DNA of 64,000 bases from positions 54,535-118,534 of the forward strand of contig LUUF01000086.1 in NCBI GenBank assembly GCA_001644045.1. The letters run 5' to 3'. The DNA comes from Methylomonas methanica. GTDB taxonomy: Bacteria > Pseudomonadota > Gammaproteobacteria > Methylococcales > Methylomonadaceae. Below, in pieces: positions 8,212-17,352 of this stretch. The position numbers were made by a program, and so were the translations under genes. Each line of letters starts with the position of its first letter. The first letter of the stretch is position 1. Under the pieces are notes generated by a model, which searched no databases, was not told the origin of the DNA, and saw only the letters and a program-made list of their open reading frames with translations.

Positions 8212-10035
8212 GTGAATAATTATGCAAATATTTATGACATTTGCGATACGCCCGTTTTAAAAGAACGGCCTCAAGCCGCGCCGGGCGAAAATTTCAAGTT
8301 TCTATATCAAAAATCCGCGTGCAACTGGCTGTTGAAATATCTGATTCTTAAAGCTTGCCGTCATCCGCAAATCCCGATGCAGGATGTTCCGGTATATCAG
8401 GCTGCTATCCGCGCGGCGATGCAAGCCAGCCAAATGAATTGGCGAGATGCGGACTGGATCAAACAGACATTCAAGCCGATTGCCGATCTGCTGGACCGCA
8501 TAGACAAACCGCAATTTCGGCAACGACAGCCGCTGCCGCTCAGCCATGCGCTTCCCAGTCAAGCGCAATTGAATACGGTCATCGAGCGCTGTATGCAGGA
8601 TATTTTGCGTACCTGGCGGCGGGATAAAAACAACCCTTATTTTCCGGTCGCCGCCCAGGTGATTTTATCCGGCGATGACCATATGAACGGCGAGAATTTT
8701 CTCAATGTCTTGTGCGGCGTGGGTTCTTTCGAATACCAGAATGCCGCCTTGCTATCGGCGTTGCTACGCTGCTTTATTAGCAGTAGCTCTGCAAGGTTAA
8801 AGTTCATCCGCAAACACTATCGAGGGATAGCGGAAAAAATGTGGCTGCGTTCGTGCTGGTTTACGCATCGTACGGCATTTTACGACGTGAATTTTTTTGA
8901 ACACTTATTGGCAAAAGTCCTGAAAACCGAGGGGACGGACGATGAATTGCAGCAAATCTTGCCGATCATGGAAAACCTCCTGCAATTTTGCGGCGTCACC
9001 AGCCGGGAATGGCTGGTGACGCCGAATAAAGGCATTAAGCATCCTGCCATCACTTGTTTACCGATAGGTTCGGAAGCCATTTACGCGTGCCGTCTCAGCA
9101 AAAAAGATAGGGCTATAAAAAAGGATTTGGGCTTTGATGATTTCGCCTCCGATACCGACACGACTTTTTTCACGCTATCTATTGCCAAAAAATGGCTGGA
9201 TCTCGTCGAAGATAGAAACCTAGAAGTCGATGCCAAGCTGCTTGAGGAATGCCGATCACTTTTGGATCATCCATGGATAGAAATCATCAATGAATATCAA
9301 ATCGGCAGCGGTTATACATCCAATCCACCCACCATACAGATCACCAAACCGCTGAATTACCAGGGAGCAATTCCGATCTGGTTTGACAAGCCGTTTCCCA
9401 AGCCTGACGGCAGTGTCGTTAAAAACGTTGTGGGCAATGAGATCTGCCCCGGACATAATATGGACATTCTGGAATCCATCATAGTGAACCGGAAGCAATG
9501 GAATGCGCTGCAGGGAGAGAACTTGAAAACTGTACGGCGCTTACTGGATTTTCATTATGAAACTTACAGGAGCGGTAACTTTAAACAAGAGTCCGCATTC
9601 CAATATTATCTTCCGGAGATATACGTTTTCTATGCCGGGCGGGTCTATGACGCCTATTTGACCTTGAGCGAAGCGGAAAAAATGATCCTGGATCCTTCGG
9701 GACGGATCGACGCTATTCGGCAAATAGCCTTGGCATATTGTAAAGATGATCTTATCGCTTATACCTTGAATGCCTTTGATGCGGCTCTTGCCGTATCGGC
9801 GCTGGTGCTGCTACGCCATGAATCCAGAGATGACGGTTTGCTGGCTACCGCGCTGAAAGTAATAACGGACGCCTTGGGCGAAGGCGTAAAAGGTCACCCT
9901 TTTCTACCGTATGAATGGAATAAAATGCGTCATCCTTGCCGGATTATCGTCGGCAGCGATGTTTCGACGTCCTTATTTGTATTAAACGCAGTCGTTAACG
10001 CCAGCTTTTATTTATATGGCGTAGATCAAAACTAG
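8212..10035 (+). CDS. Uncharacterised 607-residue protein
   Basis: I do not recognise this protein. It starts at a GTG preceded by AGAAGGA, has no signal peptide or clear membrane span, and looks cytoplasmic and mostly helical. The C-terminal 150 residues hold two to three alanine/leucine-rich helix pairs (around AFDAALAVSALVLL and ATALKVITDALGEG), then HPFLPYEW and an STSLFVLNAVVN helix. That layout recalls alpha-alpha toroid proteins, but no catalytic motif supports it. It stands alone, about 100 bases from tpm and 133 bases before recC. Codon use resembles its neighbours, so it is not an obvious recent import. Confidence 0.75.
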   Translation: MNNYANIYDICDTPVLKERPQAAPGENFKFLYQKSACNWLLKYLILKACRHPQIPMQDVPVYQAAIRAAMQASQMNWRDADWIKQTFKPIADLLDRIDKPQFRQRQPLPLSHALPSQAQLNTVIERCMQDILRTWRRDKNNPYFPVAAQVILSGDDHMNGENFLNVLCGVGSFEYQNAALLSALLRCFISSSSARLKFIRKHYRGIAEKMWLRSCWFTHRTAFYDVNFFEHLLAKVLKTEGTDDELQQILPIMENLLQFCGVTSREWLVTPNKGIKHPAITCLPIGSEAIYACRLSKKDRAIKKDLGFDDFASDTDTTFFTLSIAKKWLDLVEDRNLEVDAKLLEECRSLLDHPWIEIINEYQIGSGYTSNPPTIQITKPLNYQGAIPIWFDKPFPKPDGSVVKNVVGNEICPGHNMDILESIIVNRKQWNALQGENLKTVRRLLDFHYETYRSGNFKQESAFQYYLPEIYVFYAGRVYDAYLTLSEAEKMILDPSGRIDAIRQIALAYCKDDLIAYTLNAFDAALAVSALVLLRHESRDDGLLATALKVITDALGEGVKGHPFLPYEWNKMRHPCRIIVGSDVSTSLFVLNAVVNASFYLYGVDQN

Positions 10036-10168
10036 TGCCGTTCAATCGAAATGGCTGCAGATACCGATTGCACCAATTCGTAGCTTCTCGATGGCGTAGG
10101 CAAAAAAGGCGATAATAAGGGCATCACGCTCATGCAAATGCGCCACACTCAACGATTAGCAGCCCATC

Positions 10169-13100
10169 ATGCCTGAATCAGGTCACGCACATTCCCTGGA
10201 TAACGGCATCGCCGTGATCCACTCCAACCAACTGGAAGAACTCCGCGATGTGGTCGAGTACTGGCTCAGGCAGCATCCATTGCGGCCCTTGGAAAACGAG
10301 ATTTTTTTGGTGCAGAGCAACGGCATGGGGCATTGGTTGAAGCAAAGTCTGGCGCAAAATTCCTCGCTGGGCATCGCCGCCGCGATGAAAATGCAGTTGC
10401 CGTCTTTGTTTATCTGGAGTGTTTACCGGGCGGTATTGGGCGAGCAGATTCCCATCGAGCAACCGTTAGCCAAAGACCCGCTGATCTGGCGTTTATATCG
10501 ATTGCTGCCAGTTTTGCTGAAACAACCCGGCTTCGAAACCTTGGCCAGTTTTTTGACTGACGACAGCAATTGCCGTAAACGCCACCAACTTGCCGAACAG
10601 TTGGCGGATCTGTTCGATCAATACCAGGTGTATCGTTCCGATTGGGTGTCGGATTGGGCGGCGGGGCAGGATGTGCTGCGCAACGGGCATGGCGAGAGCA
10701 AACCGCTGCCGAGCGCGCAACGCTGGCAAGCCGCCTTGTGGCGGGCGGTGCTCGATGATTTGGGTGCCGAATCCTCGCCGTTTGCCAGTAGGGCGGCGGT
10801 GCATGCGCAGTTCATGGCCAGGATTGATACCTTAACGGCTCGCCCCGCCAGCATGCCGCGCCGCGTCGTGTTGTTCGGCCTGTCTTCCCTACCGCAGCAA
10901 TCGCTGGAAGTGCTGGCTAAATTGGGCCGGTTTTGCCAGATCGTGTTGTTTGTGCATAACCCTTGTCAGCATTATTGGGCCGACATCATCGAAGACAAGG
11001 AACTGCTGAAAGCCGAACGCCGCCGGCAGTCGTACAAATCGGGTATGAGCGCGGCATTAAGCGACGCGGAATTGCATTTGCAGGCCCCCCCTTTACTGGC
11101 TGCCTGGGGCAAGCAAGGCCGGGATTATATTCGTTTGCTGGATCATTTCGATGAAACTCAGGCCTACGCCAACTGGCATTGGCCGGACAGCAAAATCGAT
11201 ATGTTCAAAGACTACGGGGAAGCGGGACAGCGTAGTTTGCTGCAACACCTGCAACATTCTATCCTGGACCTGGAGCCGTTACCCGAGCAACCCGTTTTGC
11301 TGGCAAATGCCGACGAGTCGATGCAGTTTCATATCGCTCACAGTCCGCAGCGCGAAGTCGAAATTTTGCACAATCAATTGTTGGCGCGTTTCGATAATGC
11401 CCAACGACACGGTAATCCTTTGTATCCGCGCAATATCATTGTGATGGTGCCGGACATCAATACCTACGCGCCGCATATCCACGCGGTATTCGGGCAAATT
11501 CAAAGCGACGATCCGCGTTATATTCCCTATAGTCTGGCCGATCAGCAACAGCGCGGACAAAATCCGCTATTGCTTGCGGTGGAAGCCTTGCTGAATTTAC
11601 CGGAGTCGCGGTTTGCGGTCAGCGAATTTCTGGGTTTGCTGGAAGTGCCGGCTTTGCGGGCGCGCTTTGAGATTGACGAAACCGCGATACCCAAACTGCA
11701 TCAGTGGATCGAAGAATCCGGGATACGCTGGGGCTTGAACGCCAGGCAACGCACGCAACGGGTCAATATGCCTGCGAATTTGCAGGCCAATACCTGGCAG
11801 TTTGGGTTGAGACGCATGTTGCTGGGGTACGCGGTCGGTGCCGGTGCACCTTTTGATGAGATTCAGCCCTACGAAGAAATCGGCGGCCTGGACGCGCAAT
11901 GGCTGGGCGGTCTGGCGTTTCTGTTGGAAACCCTGGAAAAATACGCAGAGCTGTTAGGGAGGGAGTATGCACCAAATAGATGGCAGCAAATATTGTCAGA
12001 GCTGCTGGATGATTTTTTTCAGGTAAGCGACGAGCGTGAGCGAAAAACCCGGGATACCCTGACAAGTTCGCTGGCTAACTGGTTCAAGTATTGCGAACAA
12101 GCCGGTTTAAACAGTGCGGATTTACTGCCCATCCAAGTGGTGCGCGAGGCCTGGCTGGCAGGCGTCGACGAACCTTCCTTGCATCAACGCTTTCTCAGCG
12201 GCCGGGTGAATTTCTGCACCTTGATGCCGATGCGCGCCATCCCGTTTCGGTTGATTTGCCTGCTGGGCATGAACGACGGCGAATATCCGCGCAACCAGCA
12301 AGCGCACAGTTTCGATTTGATGAGCGAGCGCGGCCATTACCGCCCAGGCGACCGCTCGCGCCGGCAAGACGATCAATATCTGTTTCTGGAAGCGTTGCTG
12401 TCGGCGCGCGAACAACTGTATATCAGCTGGGTAGGGCGCAGTATCCGCGATAACAGCGAGCGGCCGCCTTCGGTGCTGATCAGTCAATTGCGCGATGTGC
12501 TGGCGCAGGGCTGGGCGCTTGCCGATAAGCCCACGTTGTTGGAGAAAATTACCGTCGCGCATCCCTTGCAACCGTTTAGCGAAGCCTATGTTCGGAAAAA
12601 TCGCGATCAGCGGCTTTTTACCTATGTCCGGGAATGGTTTACACCTGCCGAAGCTCAGCCGTTCAGCGCTCGGATCGCGTCCGGTCTGGACGATAAAACC
12701 TACTCGTTGACCTTGGAATCGCTTGCGCAATTTTTGCGCGCGCCGGTAAAAAGTTTTTGCAATCAAACACTAAAGTTTGGCTTCGATGGCGAAACGGTCA
12801 CCAGTGAAGACTGTGAACCGTTTGGAATCGATAGTCTGCAAGCCTATTTATTTAGCGATGAGTTGCTGCGGGGTTTAACCGCAGAGCATCCGGAAGACAC
12901 GGAAGACTTCCTGTCGCGGCAACAAGCCGCGATGATGCAGAAAGGGCAACTGCCCTTGGGCGGTTTCGCCCAGGCGAGTTTCGCGGCCATAGCCGAGCCG
13001 GTCAAGTCGGCTTGGGAGCGCTATCGGATGCTGGTGTCGGAGTGGACCGAATCTTTAGAACCGCATGTGCTGCAGCTCACGCCTTTTGTATTGGCCGGCG

Positions 13101-13666
13101 GCGTTACGATGCAATTAGCCGGCGATCTCAGTCAATTGCGTCGCCACGGCCAGCAGGGGCAAGCCGGTCTGTTGCATCTGACCGCGCAAACTCTGCTGAA
13201 TAAGGATAAATCCATCAAATACCAAAATCTATTGTTGCAGTGGTTACAGCATTTGGCGGTTTGCGCCGATAGTTTGCCGGTACAGACCTTGGTTATCGGT
13301 GCCGACACGGTGATTGAAATGCCAGTTGTCGAGCAAGACGCCGCTTACCAGCAGTTGCAAAACCTGGTTGCCGCTTATCACGACGGCATGCAAGCACCGT
13401 TGCCGGTGGCGTGCCGAACCGCGTTTTGCTGGCTTGCCGCACACTCGGAAAGTGCGCTGGAAAAAGCGCAAGCCCGATATGACGGCGACGAATGGAATGC
13501 CGGAGAAGTCCATTACGATGCCTATCTTGCCCGCTTCTTTCCCAACTTTGCCAGCTTGTTTGCGTTTGCCGCAGACAAGGATTTTGCATATTGGGCGGAT
13601 GGCTTGTATCGGCCGATGTTTATGCATATCCGGGAATTGCCTGGGGCAGGGGAGGCGTCGGTATGA
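10169..13666 (+). CDS. recC: Exodeoxyribonuclease V gamma subunit RecC
   Basis: A 1165-residue protein matching RecC (E. coli RecC is 1122). It has the N-terminal NQLEELRDVVEYWL start, the LVQSNGMGHWLKQSLA motif, IVMVPDINTYAPHI near residue 430, and MRAIPFRLICLLGMND in the inactivated-helicase core, with GEYPRN just after. RecC scaffolds the RecBCD helicase-nuclease and recognises Chi during double-strand break repair. Its stop overlaps the recB start (ATGA at 13663-13666), so the two are translationally coupled. The order recC-recB-recD without ptrA differs from that of E. coli. Confidence 0.96.
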   Translation: MPESGHAHSLDNGIAVIHSNQLEELRDVVEYWLRQHPLRPLENEIFLVQSNGMGHWLKQSLAQNSSLGIAAAMKMQLPSLFIWSVYRAVLGEQIPIEQPLAKDPLIWRLYRLLPVLLKQPGFETLASFLTDDSNCRKRHQLAEQLADLFDQYQVYRSDWVSDWAAGQDVLRNGHGESKPLPSAQRWQAALWRAVLDDLGAESSPFASRAAVHAQFMARIDTLTARPASMPRRVVLFGLSSLPQQSLEVLAKLGRFCQIVLFVHNPCQHYWADIIEDKELLKAERRRQSYKSGMSAALSDAELHLQAPPLLAAWGKQGRDYIRLLDHFDETQAYANWHWPDSKIDMFKDYGEAGQRSLLQHLQHSILDLEPLPEQPVLLANADESMQFHIAHSPQREVEILHNQLLARFDNAQRHGNPLYPRNIIVMVPDINTYAPHIHAVFGQIQSDDPRYIPYSLADQQQRGQNPLLLAVEALLNLPESRFAVSEFLGLLEVPALRARFEIDETAIPKLHQWIEESGIRWGLNARQRTQRVNMPANLQANTWQFGLRRMLLGYAVGAGAPFDEIQPYEEIGGLDAQWLGGLAFLLETLEKYAELLGREYAPNRWQQILSELLDDFFQVSDERERKTRDTLTSSLANWFKYCEQAGLNSADLLPIQVVREAWLAGVDEPSLHQRFLSGRVNFCTLMPMRAIPFRLICLLGMNDGEYPRNQQAHSFDLMSERGHYRPGDRSRRQDDQYLFLEALLSAREQLYISWVGRSIRDNSERPPSVLISQLRDVLAQGWALADKPTLLEKITVAHPLQPFSEAYVRKNRDQRLFTYVREWFTPAEAQPFSARIASGLDDKTYSLTLESLAQFLRAPVKSFCNQTLKFGFDGETVTSEDCEPFGIDSLQAYLFSDELLRGLTAEHPEDTEDFLSRQQAAMMQKGQLPLGGFAQASFAAIAEPVKSAWERYRMLVSEWTESLEPHVLQLTPFVLAGGVTMQLAGDLSQLRRHGQQGQAGLLHLTAQTLLNKDKSIKYQNLLLQWLQHLAVCADSLPVQTLVIGADTVIEMPVVEQDAAYQQLQNLVAAYHDGMQAPLPVACRTAFCWLAAHSESALEKAQARYDGDEWNAGEVHYDAYLARFFPNFASLFAFAADKDFAYWADGLYRPMFMHIRELPGAGEASV

Positions 13667-16600
13667 CCAGCGCCATCCCGCTCAACCCCATCGACTTTCC
13701 GTTATCGGGTACGCGGCTGATCGAAGCCAGCGCCGGTACCGGCAAAACCTATACCATCGCCGCCTTATATGTGCGGTTAATCCTGGGAGACAATCCCGGT
13801 AGTGCTGAACCCAGCCGATATTTATTGCCGCCGGATATTTTGGTGGTGACCTTCACCGAGGCTGCCACCAAGGAATTACGCGAGCGGATTCGCGAACGTT
13901 TGAGTCAGGCTGCGCGATTTTTTCGTCAGCAATTGCCGACTACGGATGCGTTCCTACAAGACATCCGTGACTGTTATGCAGAGCAAGATTGGCCGGCATG
14001 CGCCCGTCGTCTGGAGTTGGCGGCCAACTGGATGGACGAATCGGCGGTTTACACCATCCACAGTTGGTGTAACCGCATGCTGCAACAACATGCTTTCGAT
14101 AGCGGCAGCTTGTTTCGGCAGGAGGTCAATACCGACGATACTGAATTATTGAATGAGGTGGTCAGGGATTATTGGCGTAGTTTTTACTATGAAATGTCTA
14201 ACGACGCCGATTTTCCAAGCTTGTATGCAGTGTTCAAGCACCCGGACGAGTTACTGCTGGCGGTGCGTTCGCTGCTTGGCAACGCCGAGCCGATACCGTT
14301 TAGCTTGGCCGACGGTCAGTCCATTAAAGAATTGATTTCTGCGGTGGCGTCCATCAGGCAGTCGTCGTTACAAGAGTTAAAAGCGCCTTGGCTGAATTGG
14401 CTGCCTGAAGTACGCGAACTATTGGAGGCCGCCATAGAAAACAAAGTGCTGCCTGCGAAAAATTACAACTCGGCTAACCGTCGCAACTGGCTGGACAAAA
14501 TCGAGGCCTGGAGTCTGGATCCCTTGCAGGACACTCTGGACATTGGTAAGGGTTTTGAGAATCTGTCACCGGCAGGCATGGCTAAATTAGCCAACCCCGG
14601 ACAGACGTCGCCGGATCATCCCGGTTTTGCGGCAATTGGCCAATTGCCCGCGCGACTGGCGGCATTGCCCAGTTTAAAAGTCGAGCTGATCAAGCATGCC
14701 GTGCATTGGATAAGACAGCGTTACGATTTTGAAAAACAGCGCATCGCCCGGATGACCTTCGACGATATGCTGAATCGCCTGGATACTGCGCTGCAAGGCC
14801 AAAACGGCGACAGGCTGGCGGAGGTGATTCGCCAGCAATATCCCATCGCGTTGATAGACGAGTTTCAGGATACCGACCCGGTGCAATACCGGATTTTTTC
14901 CACACTCTATGCGACGCCAGCCGCCGGCGATTCGGCTTGTTTGATGATAGGCGACCCGAAACAGGCCATCTACTCGTTCCGCGGCGCGGATATTTACACG
15001 TATCTAAAAGCACACCGCGATACCCAAGGCCGGCATTACACCCTGAGCACCAATTACCGCTCCACTCAGGCATTGGTCGATGCGGTCAATCAGGTATTTT
15101 TGCAAGCCGATCGGCAAGACCGCGGTGCATTCCGGTTTAAAACGGACCAAGATAATCCGTTACCCTTTTTGCCGGTCAAGGCTCAGGGCCGCGATGATGT
15201 ATGGGTTGTCGATAATCAAGCCGCTCCGGCGCTAACGCTATGGCATTGGGAAAGCGAGGATGCAGTCGGCATGCCGGCTTATCGGGAAACGCTGGCGGAG
15301 GTAACGGCCAGTGAGATCGTCAGATTGCTGAATGCGGCGGATTCGGGGCAAGCCGGGTTTAGATCGGCATCCGGCTGGCAAGCGTTGCAGCCTGGCGACA
15401 TCGCCATCCTGGTCCGCAGCGGTACCGAAGCTTCGGCGATACGCAATGCCTTGGCGCGCCGGCGCTTGCGCAGCGTCTATCTGTCGGAGCGCGATTCCAT
15501 CTTTGCCAGCGCCGAAGCGGTCGACATGTTGCTTTGGTTAAATGCCTTGGCCGAGCCGCGTAACGAACGTAAGGTGAGGGCGGCGTTAAGTTCCGCGACC
15601 TTCGGCTGGTCTTACCAAGCCCTGCATGAACTGGCCTTGGACGAACCCGGCTGGGAATTGCATCTGGAACGCTTTTTGGTTTATCAACAACGCTGGCAAC
15701 AGGATGGTATTTTGCCCGCGCTGCGGCAATTGATTAACGATTACGGCTTACATACGCGTCTGGCGGACGACAGCGAAGGCGAACGGTCGATAACCAATCT
15801 GCTGCATCTTGCGGAATTGTTGCAACAAGCCAGCATGCAGCTGGAAGGCGAGCAAGCCCTGATCAGGCATCTGGCCGAAGCGATAGAGGCCGGCGGCAGT
15901 CAGGCCGGCGACGACGACGGCATCATCAGGCTGGAAAGCGATGCCAATCTGATTAAAGTCGTCACCATTCATAAATCCAAGGGCCTGGAATACCCGCTGG
16001 TGTTTTTGCCGTTTATTTGCAGCTTTCGCGAAGTGGGTGGTCGCTTCAATGCCTATTATCGTTATCACGACGAGAACAGGTATTTGCAAATCGACTTGCA
16101 TAAACAAGAACACATCAAGGCCATCAGCGAGGAAGAAAGGCTTCAAGAAGATTTGCGTTTGCTGTATGTGGCGATGACCCGGGCCCGCCATGCTTGTTGG
16201 TTGGGGATTGCACCGGTCAAGTCGGGCAGTAACAAGGATTGCCAATTGGAAAAATCGGCGATGGGGGCGTTGCTCAATTGGCGGACCAAACTGCCGACCA
16301 GCGAATTAGCATCGCAACTGCGTGAGCTGAAAGGCAGCTGTGATGCGATTCTTATAAGCCCTTTACCGGAAATTGATGATGCGCGCTATAGCCCAGTCTT
16401 GGCAAACGACGGCTGCGATGAGGCGCGCGTTCCGCTCAGCAAAGTAGCCAGCAATTGGTGGATAGCCAGTTACAGCGCCTTGCACATCGCGGACCAACCA
16501 ACGCCTGCGGCAGATCAATTTCGGCTGCTGCCGGAGTTGGAAACCGCCCATGACGATAAGCAAAACGACGAAGCCGAAATTGCTGCGGCGGTTAGCAAAC

Positions 16601-17352
16601 CGCAGTCCGGTGTCCACGGTTTGCCCAGAGGTGCCGCTCCCGGCGTGTTGATTCACGACCTGCTTGAGGAATGCGCGCAATTGGGTTTTGCCAGCGTGTC
16701 GGCAAATCCTGCCTTAAGACAAGAGTTGCTTCAAAAGCGTTTTACCGGCGGCGAATGGGAAAATAAACACACCGCCATCGGTTCGGTCCTGGCGCACTGG
16801 TTGGACATGCCTTTGCTGGAAGATAGTGATCTTAGTTTGGCTACGCTAGGAATCAATACCTATCAAGCCGAACTGGAGTTTTTACTGGGTGCCGACACGG
16901 TCGATACCCAAGAGCTGGACCGCTTGGTCACCCGGCATACGTTTGGCGGACAAACGCGTCCCGACTTGCTGCCCGGACAAGTAAACGGGCTGTTAAAAGG
17001 TTTTATCGACTTGGTATTCGTGCACGATAAGCGGTACTACGTGGTCGATTATAAATTCAACAGCTTGGGGAACGATGAGACGGCTTACACGCGGGAGGCC
17101 TTGGCGGCAGCGATGTTGGCTAAACGTTACGACTTGCAATACAGCCTGTATTTGTTGGCCTTACATCGCTTGCTGAAAGTCAGGCTGGGCAATGCTTACC
17201 ACTACGATACGCACATCGGCGGCGGGCTGTATTTATTCTTAAGAGGCGCCCAAGCTCCGACGGCGGGACGCATATTCGATAAGCCGCCCCGGATATTGAT
17301 CGAGAGCTTGGACAAGTTGTTTGCCGCGTCAATAGATGGAGCTTATGCATGA
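13663..17352 (+). CDS. recB: Exodeoxyribonuclease V beta subunit RecB
   Basis: A 1229-residue helicase-nuclease. The start at 13663 overlaps the recC stop and follows GGGGAGG; the open frame upstream only reads over recC. It has Walker A in EASAGTGKTYTIAALY, an ALIDEFQDTDP Walker B, GDPKQAIYSFRGAD, VTIHKSKGLEYPLV and LLYVAMTRARHA, all typical of UvrD-type helicases. The C-terminal nuclease keeps its metal-binding residues in GFIDLVFVHDKRYYVVDYK. It should supply 3'-5' translocation and the only nuclease centre of RecBCD. The stop overlaps recD (ATGA at 17349). Confidence 0.97.
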   Translation: MTSAIPLNPIDFPLSGTRLIEASAGTGKTYTIAALYVRLILGDNPGSAEPSRYLLPPDILVVTFTEAATKELRERIRERLSQAARFFRQQLPTTDAFLQDIRDCYAEQDWPACARRLELAANWMDESAVYTIHSWCNRMLQQHAFDSGSLFRQEVNTDDTELLNEVVRDYWRSFYYEMSNDADFPSLYAVFKHPDELLLAVRSLLGNAEPIPFSLADGQSIKELISAVASIRQSSLQELKAPWLNWLPEVRELLEAAIENKVLPAKNYNSANRRNWLDKIEAWSLDPLQDTLDIGKGFENLSPAGMAKLANPGQTSPDHPGFAAIGQLPARLAALPSLKVELIKHAVHWIRQRYDFEKQRIARMTFDDMLNRLDTALQGQNGDRLAEVIRQQYPIALIDEFQDTDPVQYRIFSTLYATPAAGDSACLMIGDPKQAIYSFRGADIYTYLKAHRDTQGRHYTLSTNYRSTQALVDAVNQVFLQADRQDRGAFRFKTDQDNPLPFLPVKAQGRDDVWVVDNQAAPALTLWHWESEDAVGMPAYRETLAEVTASEIVRLLNAADSGQAGFRSASGWQALQPGDIAILVRSGTEASAIRNALARRRLRSVYLSERDSIFASAEAVDMLLWLNALAEPRNERKVRAALSSATFGWSYQALHELALDEPGWELHLERFLVYQQRWQQDGILPALRQLINDYGLHTRLADDSEGERSITNLLHLAELLQQASMQLEGEQALIRHLAEAIEAGGSQAGDDDGIIRLESDANLIKVVTIHKSKGLEYPLVFLPFICSFREVGGRFNAYYRYHDENRYLQIDLHKQEHIKAISEEERLQEDLRLLYVAMTRARHACWLGIAPVKSGSNKDCQLEKSAMGALLNWRTKLPTSELASQLRELKGSCDAILISPLPEIDDARYSPVLANDGCDEARVPLSKVASNWWIASYSALHIADQPTPAADQFRLLPELETAHDDKQNDEAEIAAAVSKPQSGVHGLPRGAAPGVLIHDLLEECAQLGFASVSANPALRQELLQKRFTGGEWENKHTAIGSVLAHWLDMPLLEDSDLSLATLGINTYQAELEFLLGADTVDTQELDRLVTRHTFGGQTRPDLLPGQVNGLLKGFIDLVFVHDKRYYVVDYKFNSLGNDETAYTREALAAAMLAKRYDLQYSLYLLALHRLLKVRLGNAYHYDTHIGGGLYLFLRGAQAPTAGRIFDKPPRILIESLDKLFAASIDGAYA

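Noticed and set aside
13492..13662. Upstream extension of RecB
   Set aside because: It only reads through recC in another frame; the ATG at 13663 with GGGGAGG before it and the ATGA overlap is the start.
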